From: Promethearchaeota archaeon
GTDB lineage: Archaea > Asgardarchaeota > Lokiarchaeia > Sigynarchaeales > SOKP01
Direction: 5' to 3'
DNA: 7,464 nt
Assembly: GCA_030668025.1 (NCBI GenBank)
Contig: DAOUUT010000187.1
Span: 1-7,464 of the forward strand
This document shows, piece after piece, positions 1-5,224 of this stretch. Position numbers and translations under genes: made by a program. The notes beneath the pieces were generated by a model that saw only the letters and a program-made list of their open reading frames with translations, had not been told where the DNA came from and did not search any database. The first letter of the stretch is position 1, and each line of letters opens with the position of its first letter.

Positions 1-864
1 TGCAAAGCAGCTAGCATAGACGGTGTAAGCATTACAGTTATAGTTGACGATATAAAACAGATTAATTTGTTAGAAAAATTTGCAGTTAAAAATAATGTTA
101 AATTTGATACATTGATTGAAATAGATATTGCAGACAAATTATTTGGAAGAAATGTTGGCGTTTATAGAAGTCCAATAAGGGCCCCCGAAGCAGCAGTGAA
201 ACTAGCACAAATAATAAGTAAAGCAAACAACTTGCACTTTAGGGGAATCATGGGTTACGAAGCTCAAAATGCGAGTATAGGAGATGATAAAGCATTATTT
301 AGATTTGCAAAAAAAAGATCTAGGAAACACGTAAATATTTGGCGCCAAGACTTTGTAGACGCCCTTACTAAGGCCGGGTTTCAACCTGAAGTTGTTAACG
401 GTGGTGGATCGGGATGTTTTCAAGAAACTGCTGCCGAAACCTCTATAACGGAAATTGGAATAGGGTCTTTGCTTTTTAAATCGCATATTTTCGATACAAT
501 TAATTCTTTGAACGAGTTTTTACCATCTCTTTTTTTCGTTATTCAAATTGTTAGAAAACCAGAAGAAAATATTGCAACTGCTTTTTCAGGAGGTTATGTA
601 AGTTCTGGAAGCGTAAGAGCATTACCCATTCCTGTTATTCCAAAGAATTTAAAAACATCTAAAGACGAAGAATTCGGAGAAGTGCAAACGCCCTTTACTT
701 TTAATCCAAAACAGTTAGATTTAAATCTTGGAGACCCGATATTTTGTAGGTTTGGTAAAGCAGGGGAACCTTTAGAGCATTTTAATGAAGTACTAATTTA
801 CAGCAATGGTGAAATTATAGACACTTATAAAACCTATAGAGGTTATGGAAAAAGATTTTCTTGA
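1..864 (+). CDS. Amino acid deaminase/aldolase (D-threonine aldolase/D-serine dehydratase-like), 5'-truncated by window edge
   Basis: The frame is open from base 1 to the TGA at 862-864, giving 287 visible residues; the true start and the PLP-binding lysine should lie upstream of the window, since family members are about 370-400 residues. What is seen: end of the alanine-racemase-type barrel with IEIDIAD, RSPIRAPEAA, a GYEAQNA-type segment near base 256, and VNGGGSG (about 394-414), the glycine-rich loop expected to hold the PLP phosphate. After it come TEIGIGS, a GGYVSSG segment and GEVQTPF, leading into the C-terminal domain ending YRGYGKRFS. These match the subfamily annotated 'amino acid deaminase/aldolase'. 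Family members cleave or deaminate D-hydroxy amino acids with PLP and a divalent metal. Odd point: the segment usually read as RHAKAGE is RFGKAGE here (about 748-768), so the expected metal-binding His is absent. The substrate cannot be assigned. It converges on the AOR gene, 48 bases away. Confidence 0.85.
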   Translation, partial: CKAASIDGVSITVIVDDIKQINLLEKFAVKNNVKFDTLIEIDIADKLFGRNVGVYRSPIRAPEAAVKLAQIISKANNLHFRGIMGYEAQNASIGDDKALFRFAKKRSRKHVNIWRQDFVDALTKAGFQPEVVNGGGSGCFQETAAETSITEIGIGSLLFKSHIFDTINSLNEFLPSLFFVIQIVRKPEENIATAFSGGYVSSGSVRALPIPVIPKNLKTSKDEEFGEVQTPFTFNPKQLDLNLGDPIFCRFGKAGEPLEHFNEVLIYSNGEIIDTYKTYRGYGKRFS

Positions 865-865
865 G

Positions 866-901
866 AAATCTTTAAGATTTTAAGAAAAAAAAGAAAAAAA
901 A
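866..901 (-). terminator. U-tract terminator for the AOR gene, with a small inverted repeat
   Basis: Between the two convergent stop codons lies A8-G-A8 at 885-901, read as two T8 runs on the minus strand 12-28 bases after the AOR stop. Oligo-T tracts are the usual archaeal intrinsic termination signal. Next to it, 866-880 forms a weak inverted repeat (AAATCTT and AAGATTT around one T). On the plus strand the aldolase-like gene gets only the weak repeat and no strong T-run. Confidence 0.55.
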
Positions 902-912
902 CTGAAATTGAC

Positions 913-2748
913 TTAAAATAAATCCTTAACGACAAAATCTAAATTTAGATCTGTTAATGTTTCTTTGAGAGGATAACCAGTTTCAGGATTCCAGCCCATT
1001 TTTTCACAATATCCTTTGTAATCCTCTAAATAATCTACCGTCACTATTCTTTCAGGTAATTTATTCTTAATGATATCTATACCTTCTCGTAGTGTGAATG
1101 CTTGTCTCAAAGTTTGAATTCTTTGACCTGTTTTAATCGCTTCGGCGATGTCTAAGTCCCATCCAACAACTGCTTTAACTATTTCTAATAGAGGATATTT
1201 CTGAAAAACATATGCAAATTCGCATAGTCCAAGACTATTAGTATATTGCATTATCGCAGTAAAAAGCTTTTCAGCTTCACTTCTATCGTCACCAGGACGT
1301 TTAAACTTTCTTGGTAATGTTAAACCTTCGAATAATCCATTTGGTTTAACAATCGGCCCCATTACAAAAAAATCCAAACTTGCTGTAGTATGTCTACCTG
1401 GCGTTGGATCGTAAGCGAAAGTAGTTCCCATGTTTTTATAATATTTTGGTGAATGCATACCTAATTCTTGGCCTAAGGAGTGCATAGCGTATTCCGATCC
1501 TCTCCCTAATTTTTCTGCTGCTATTTTAGAGCCATCTGCCAGTAAATCACCAATTCCTTCCCGATTAATCATTTTATTTAATAATGTAATAATAGATTCT
1601 GAATTTCCCCAAGTCAATTCGAGTCCGTCAGTATCATCCTTAGAAATTAATTTATTTTCGTAACATTCGATTGCAAATGCAATGGTCGCCCCAGCAGAAA
1701 TAGTATCTATTCCAGCTCGATTACATATGTCGTTAGCTTTAAAAATTGACATTAAATCGTCGTTAAGCAATAAATGTCCAAAACTGGAACAAGTTTCATA
1801 TTCAGGACGATGAGTCTCTTCTAAATCCACTTCCGGAACTTTCATGATCGCACCACAGTGCACTGGGCATGAAAAGCATCCGTAGGGTTTTTCTTTATAT
1901 TTATCTATTTCATTACCAGAAATTTTAGACAAGCTATCATCTGGAAAATCTTCTTTAGTACCTCCCCAATTTTTGCAAGGAGTATCTCCTATTTTAAATA
2001 AAATTTCATTTCCCATTGTAGTTCCTAACGTTTTATACCCTAAAATTCCAGGTGCAGTAGAAGTATTAATTCCATCATTGTAATCTTTTGTAAGTTGAAT
2101 AAGAGCATCTTTATCGGAGAGAGTAATTTTTTTTCCTCCCTTAAGAACAATTGCTTTAAGTTTTTTGGAACCCATAATAGCTCCAAATCCAGATCTCCCT
2201 GCAACCCTAGCTTTATCATTAACAATTCCAGATATTAAACTTAAATTTTCTCCTGCCTGACCAATACTAGCAATTTGAACATTTCCATGCTTTTCTTTTA
2301 GTTTATCTTCGGTTTGCACAACATCTAAACCCCATAAATCTGAAGCATCTAAAATTTGCTTATCATCTTCCAAAATTGTTATGTATTTTGGATTGTTAGC
2401 CATACCTTTAATTAAAATTGCATCATACCCACATTTCTTAATTTCTGGACCAAAATAACCTCCACAATTTGAGTCGCCCCAGGTTTTTGTTAGCGGTGAT
2501 TTACCCGCAACCATGAAACGTCCTGTTAAAGGCGCTACTGTTCCAGTTAATAGTCCCGGAAAAAATCCAAATACTGATTCTGGACTGAGAGCATCTGTTT
2601 TTGGAGGTACATTTTCATAAATTAGTTTGGCTGCCAACCCAATACCGCCTAAATATTGTCGATATATCTCTTCTGGCAAATCCTCCTCTGTAAAAGTCCC
2701 ATCAGTAAGATTTACCCATAATATTTTTCCCATATAACCATTTGGCAT
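913..2748 (-). CDS. Aldehyde:ferredoxin oxidoreductase (AOR family, W/Mo-bis-pterin enzyme)
   Basis: The 611-residue protein has the full AOR length and both domains (N domain about 5-205, C domain about 210-605). AOR-family enzymes are cytoplasmic and oxidise aldehydes to carboxylic acids, passing electrons to ferredoxin through one [4Fe-4S] cluster next to a tungsten (or molybdenum) bis-pterin. Seen: N-terminal GYMGKILWVNL; the pterin-binding stretch AGKSPLT then GDSNCGGYFGPE (about 81-102); RVAGRSGFGAIMGSKKLKA (181-199); cluster motif C291-x2-C294-x3-C298, with the fourth ligand in NSLGLC (C509), the spacing known from Pyrococcus AOR; and PEYET (315-319), whose Glu316 aligns with the catalytic Glu313 of that enzyme. 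DPTPGRHTT (447-455) replaces the classical PAYDPR-type segment, so the substrate class is open. ATG 2748 is preferred because family N-termini often read NGYMGKIL; ATG 2733 (Met6) is an alternative. It is transcribed alone, divergent from the UxaA-type pair. Confidence 0.95.
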   Translation of the reverse strand: MPNGYMGKILWVNLTDGTFTEEDLPEEIYRQYLGGIGLAAKLIYENVPPKTDALSPESVFGFFPGLLTGTVAPLTGRFMVAGKSPLTKTWGDSNCGGYFGPEIKKCGYDAILIKGMANNPKYITILEDDKQILDASDLWGLDVVQTEDKLKEKHGNVQIASIGQAGENLSLISGIVNDKARVAGRSGFGAIMGSKKLKAIVLKGGKKITLSDKDALIQLTKDYNDGINTSTAPGILGYKTLGTTMGNEILFKIGDTPCKNWGGTKEDFPDDSLSKISGNEIDKYKEKPYGCFSCPVHCGAIMKVPEVDLEETHRPEYETCSSFGHLLLNDDLMSIFKANDICNRAGIDTISAGATIAFAIECYENKLISKDDTDGLELTWGNSESIITLLNKMINREGIGDLLADGSKIAAEKLGRGSEYAMHSLGQELGMHSPKYYKNMGTTFAYDPTPGRHTTASLDFFVMGPIVKPNGLFEGLTLPRKFKRPGDDRSEAEKLFTAIMQYTNSLGLCEFAYVFQKYPLLEIVKAVVGWDLDIAEAIKTGQRIQTLRQAFTLREGIDIIKNKLPERIVTVDYLEDYKGYCEKMGWNPETGYPLKETLTDLNLDFVVKDLF

Positions 2749-2866
2749 TCTTATAAACTCTTTTTAAAATTTTGTAATAAATTCATATATAATTATTAAA
2801 TACAATAAATGCTAAGAAAGTTTAAAAACATTATAAAACAGAATTTAAAAATAATTATAATCTAAA
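2749..2866. promoter_or_regulatory. Divergent promoter region between AOR and the UxaA-type genes
   Basis: This 118-base spacer is almost entirely A and T and separates divergent start codons. Toward the plus-strand gene there are three stacked TATA-like boxes: AAAG-TTTAAAAA (2817-2828), TTATAAAA (2831-2838) and ATTTAAAA (2843-2850). The second would place a start of transcription about 7 bases before the ATG. No SD precedes ATG 2867. Toward AOR, the minus strand carries AAAAAGAG-TTTATAAG ending only two bases before ATG 2748, plus further AT-rich boxes upstream. I cannot tell which boxes are used. Confidence 0.5.
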
Positions 2867-3154
2867 ATGTCTGATTTAAAAAATAAATTCATTATTATGC
2901 ATTTGGATGATAATTGCGCTACGGCTTTAATAGATATTTCTAAAGACACTGAATTAAGATCAAACGATTTTTTCATAAGAATAAATCAAAATATTCCGAT
3001 GGGGCATAAATTCTCACTGAAAGATATTAACAAAGGAGAATTAATAAAAAAATACGGTCAAATTATTGGTATAACTACTCAAGATATAAAAACGGGTGAT
3101 TGGATTCATACACACAATCTAAAAAGTTACTATTTGGAGGTGGCTAAAAAATAA
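2867..3154 (+). CDS. UxaA-family lyase, small subunit (SAF domain)
   Basis: This 95-residue protein is a single SAF domain like the N-terminal part of altronate/galactarate dehydratases (UxaA, GarD) and the small subunit SuyA of (2R)-sulfolactate sulfo-lyase. Seen: MHLDDNCATAL near the N-terminus (11-21), GHKF (46-49), GELIKKYGQIIG (57-68) and HTHN (81-84), all in the expected order. The domain is thought to help form the active site together with the large subunit; it is not expected to act alone. ATG 2867 has no SD and follows TATA-like sequence, as expected for a leaderless or short-leader first gene. The next gene encodes the matching large subunit and begins within this stop codon, so the two are surely co-translated partners. 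Substrate (altronate-like sugar acid, sulfolactate or another hydroxy acid) cannot be read from the sequence. Confidence 0.9.
   Translation: MSDLKNKFIIMHLDDNCATALIDISKDTELRSNDFFIRINQNIPMGHKFSLKDINKGELIKKYGQIIGITTQDIKTGDWIHTHNLKSYYLEVAKK
3136..3142 (+). promoter_or_regulatory. Shine-Dalgarno site deciding the ATA start of the large UxaA subunit
   Basis: GGAGGTG is an excellent match to the archaeal anti-SD (complement of the 16S 3' end). It lies inside the last codons of the SAF gene. The GGAGG core ends 10 bases before ATA 3151, exactly the distance between the AGAGG core and ATG 6529 of the LUD gene in this same window. No ATG, GTG or TTG lies within reach in the frame of the downstream gene, where an in-frame TAA sits at 3145-3147. 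Confidence 0.75.
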
Positions 3155-4335
3155 CCGAAGAATTCTACGGATACCAAAGACCTAAAGGAAAGGTAGGCAT
3201 TCGTAATAAAGTAGCTGTTATATCTTCAGTAATATGCGTTAATCACGTCACACAACAAATTGCTAAGCAACTTGAAAATGCGGTTGCTATAACGCATCCG
3301 CTAGGTTGCGGTCAATTTGGTCCAGACTTTAACTACACAGTTCGAACTTTATCTGGTTTAGGAATAAATCCAAATATTTATGGGGTTATTGTAGTCGGTT
3401 TAGGTTGTGAGAATATCACCAGTAAATTATTGGCAAGAAAAATTAAACAATCAAAAAAACCAGTAGAATTCTTTGATGTCCAAGACATCCAAGGAGGAAC
3501 TACCGCAGCAATAGATAAAGGCATCAAAATAGGAAAAAAAATGTCGGAAGCTGCAAAAGAATTAAAACGTGAACCGTTCGACTTCTCTCATCTAGTGTTA
3601 GGTTTAGAATGTGGGGGTTCTGACTCAATATCGGGAATTTCTGCAAATCCTTCACTGGGAATAGTCTCAGATAAAGTTGTAAAATTAGGAGGCACATCTA
3701 TTCTTCCTGAATTTACAGAATGGATAGGTACAGAACATTTGCTAATTGAAAGAGCAGTGAATAAAAACGTAGCTGAAAAAATACATTCCACTTTAAATCG
3801 ATTTCTAGAAGGATCTATAAGACTCGGAATAGATTTCCGAGGAATTCAACCAACACCCGGAAATATAAAGGGTGGTTTAACTACAATCGAGGAGAAATCA
3901 TTAGGCACCATCGCCAAAGCAGGAAAGGCACCTATCCAAGGATTATTAGAGTATTCGGAGAGCCCAAAAGGAAGGGGTTTGTGGTTAATGATTGAACCCG
4001 GATTAGATATAGAATCAATGACGGGGCTTGCAGCTGCGGGAGCACAGATAATTATTATGACAACAGGTCGAGGAAGTCCATGTGGTAATCCAGTTGCCCC
4101 TGTAATCAAAGTTTGTGGGAATAAGCGAAGTTGTGAATGGATGGTAGGTAATATCGATGTTGACGCAAGTAAAATTTTTACTGAAAATAAAACAGTTGAG
4201 GATATTGCAGAAGGTCTGTGGGATAAACTAAAATCAACATGCAATGGGGAAAGAACTTTCGCTGAAATTCTAGGTTTTGAAGATTTGGCAATCTTGAGAG
4301 CAAATACAATCCTTTCAAGTATGTATCAGCTATAG
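3151..4335 (+). CDS. UxaA-family lyase, large catalytic subunit (apparent ATA start)
   Basis: From ATA 3151 the product is 394 residues, close to SuyB and to the C-terminal part of UxaA. It catalyses, by family, elimination of water (or sulfite) from a 2-hydroxy acid. Seen, numbered from the ATA: FYGYQRPKGKVGIRN (5-19), THPLGCGQFG (48-57), RTLSGLGINPN (65-75), VVGLGCE (81-87), LECGGSDSISG (152-162), GNIKGGLTTIEEKSLG (237-252) and TTGRGSPCGNP (304-314). The first ~90 residues contain conserved family motifs, so the first canonical start in frame (TTG 3430, residue 94) would behead the enzyme. ATA overlaps the SAF stop as ATAA and follows a strong SD. Odd points: IEPGLD (281-286) stands where I recall DTPGYD in UxaA, and the tail GFEDLAILRANT lacks the usual ending. 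Alternatives for the start are a -1 frameshift at A6 (3146-3151) or a one-base sequencing deletion there. Confidence 0.9.
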   Translation: MTEEFYGYQRPKGKVGIRNKVAVISSVICVNHVTQQIAKQLENAVAITHPLGCGQFGPDFNYTVRTLSGLGINPNIYGVIVVGLGCENITSKLLARKIKQSKKPVEFFDVQDIQGGTTAAIDKGIKIGKKMSEAAKELKREPFDFSHLVLGLECGGSDSISGISANPSLGIVSDKVVKLGGTSILPEFTEWIGTEHLLIERAVNKNVAEKIHSTLNRFLEGSIRLGIDFRGIQPTPGNIKGGLTTIEEKSLGTIAKAGKAPIQGLLEYSESPKGRGLWLMIEPGLDIESMTGLAAAGAQIIIMTTGRGSPCGNPVAPVIKVCGNKRSCEWMVGNIDVDASKIFTENKTVEDIAEGLWDKLKSTCNGERTFAEILGFEDLAILRANTILSSMYQL

Positions 4336-4403
4336 GTTTTACATAGAACTAATAATCCTTTTTGAACTTAACATAAAATGCATTTAGATTTTTATGAGCT
4401 ACG

Positions 4404-4436
4404 ATTTTCCAGTGGAAAATAAGTAAGTTTTTTTTT
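4404..4436 (+). terminator. Hairpin plus T9: terminator of the UxaA-type operon, or operator of the next gene
   Basis: ATTTTCC (4404-4410), loop AGT and GGAAAAT (4414-4420) form a perfect 7-base inverted repeat, followed by T9 at 4428-4436. The position, about 70-100 bases after the large-subunit stop, suits a terminator. The symmetric repeat also sits 40 bases upstream of a TATA box, so a role as a binding site for the regulator encoded next is possible. Confidence 0.55.
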
Positions 4437-4441
4437 GTAAA

Positions 4442-4451
4442 GAAAATTTTC
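4442..4451. repeat. Short palindrome upstream of the regulator promoter
   Basis: GAAAATTTTC is a perfect 10-base palindrome directly before the BRE/TATA element, and it reuses the TTTTCC/GGAAAA words of the inverted repeat at 4404-4420. Closely spaced symmetric sites with shared half-sites next to a promoter are typical of operators, but AT-rich DNA gives such palindromes by chance. Confidence 0.3.
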
Positions 4452-4452
4452 C

Positions 4453-4466
4453 AAAAAAGTTTATAA
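4453..4466 (+). promoter_or_regulatory. BRE/TATA promoter of the membrane wHTH gene
   Basis: AAAAAAG (4453-4459, BRE-like) followed by TTTATAA (4460-4466) is a textbook archaeal core promoter. Transcription would begin about 25 bases after the box centre, near 4488-4490, which predicts a leaderless mRNA on GTG 4491 or a leader of only a few bases before ATG 4497. Confidence 0.6.
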
Positions 4467-4496
4467 CAATATCTTTTTTCTGATTATTTGGTGATT

Positions 4497-5105
4497 ATGA
4501 TAATACTAAATAAATATCTCTCAGAAAAAGAACTTTCACAAATTTTTAACTTATTAAAACATCCATTGCGGAGAGGAATTCTTAAACAATTATCTAAAAG
4601 TCCACAAGCTTACTCACAGATTTTGAAAAATCTTAATATTCCGGAAAGTAGTATTTTAAACTATCATTTAAGAGAAATGGACGATTTACTGATTAAAAAA
4701 GATGTTAATGGAAAATATATATTAAATGAAATCGGTGAAATTTGTTTGCAACTTATACTTAGAGTTAAGGAAAAGGAGGATATTCATAGTTTCAATAAAT
4801 TTCAGCTAGTGATAGAAAATTTAAAATCAACAATATTTTTGTTTCAAATAGTATTCTTACCACTCGTAGTTTTTTTAGCATTAGAACTTTACTTGTTAAA
4901 TATTATTGATTTTGGATCTATTCTTGGAATGTTTACTTACGGTGCAATTTTTAGTATAGTAATATCAACTGGTGCTTTCAAAGTCAGGAAAGAATCTGGG
5001 AGCAGATGGGTGGGTAAATTTGGAAAGAAAGAGAAATTTGGGACATTTTCCATGCTATTTACTATTTGCTTACTTACTCAAACAATAGTTAGTTTATTAT
5101 TTTAA
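4497..5105 (+). CDS. ArsR-like winged-helix transcriptional regulator with C-terminal membrane segments
   Basis: The protein is 202 residues from ATG 4497 (TTG 4488 and GTG 4491 are in frame and cannot be excluded). Residues about 11-82 form a winged helix-turn-helix domain: LLKHPLRRGILKQL (first helix), YSQILKNLNIPESSILNYHL (HTH, recognition helix SSILNYHLREM) and a wing around KKDVNGKYILNEIGE. It is followed by hydrophobic segments at about 112-134, 139-161 and 183-202. The loop between the second and third (162-181) is rich in Lys and Arg, which fits a cytoplasmic loop and DNA-binding domain on the inside. Membrane-anchored ArsR-like regulators of this shape are frequent in archaea; the signal sensed is unknown. 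The gene is likely transcribed alone. Symmetric sequences just upstream may be autoregulatory sites (inference). Confidence 0.8.
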   Translation: MIILNKYLSEKELSQIFNLLKHPLRRGILKQLSKSPQAYSQILKNLNIPESSILNYHLREMDDLLIKKDVNGKYILNEIGEICLQLILRVKEKEDIHSFNKFQLVIENLKSTIFLFQIVFLPLVVFLALELYLLNIIDFGSILGMFTYGAIFSIVISTGAFKVRKESGSRWVGKFGKKEKFGTFSMLFTICLLTQTIVSLLF

Positions 5106-5111
5106 TTAGCT

Positions 5112-5147
5112 ATTGATTATATTACAATATAGGATTATTAAATCAAT
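5112..5147. repeat. Nested inverted repeats in the convergent spacer
   Basis: ATTGATT (5112-5118) pairs with AATCAAT (5141-5147). Inside it ATATT-AC-AATAT (5119-5130) forms a second inverted repeat directly abutting the left arm. It lies 6 bases after the stop of the wHTH gene and may help end its transcription, although only a T4 follows. The rest of the 119-base spacer to 5224 shows no gene. Confidence 0.3.
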
Positions 5148-5198
5148 CCAATTTTATATTACTTTAAATGTTGATATTGAATCACTGAATTTTGCACC

Positions 5199-5218
5199 AA
5201 AACAAAAATAATATTATT
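5199..5218 (-). terminator. Probable terminator of the CCG/LUD operon
   Basis: Read on the minus strand, the 12-base palindrome AATAATATTATT (5207-5218) runs directly into a T-rich tract (TTTTTGTTTT, 5199-5208), starting 7 bases after the LUD gene stop. The palindrome is pure A/T and weak as a hairpin; the T-run is the more telling part. Confidence 0.4.
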
Positions 5219-5224
5219 CTAAAA

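Noticed and set aside
295..486. Minus-strand 63-residue open frame within the aldolase-like gene
   Set aside because: It is antisense to conserved motifs (VNGGGSG region) and has no family resemblance.
2040..2225. Minus-strand 61-residue open frame within the AOR gene in another frame
   Set aside because: The AOR reading frame is intact and conserved across it; the alternative product is low-complexity Leu/Lys-rich.
3588..4244. Minus-strand open frames of 67 and 132 residues inside the UxaA large subunit gene
   Set aside because: They lie antisense within a clearly conserved coding region and show no recognisable domain.
3430..4335. Large UxaA subunit starting at TTG 3430
   Set aside because: It would remove THPLGCGQ, RTLSGLGINPN and VVGLGCE, all conserved N-terminal family motifs present in the same open frame directly upstream.
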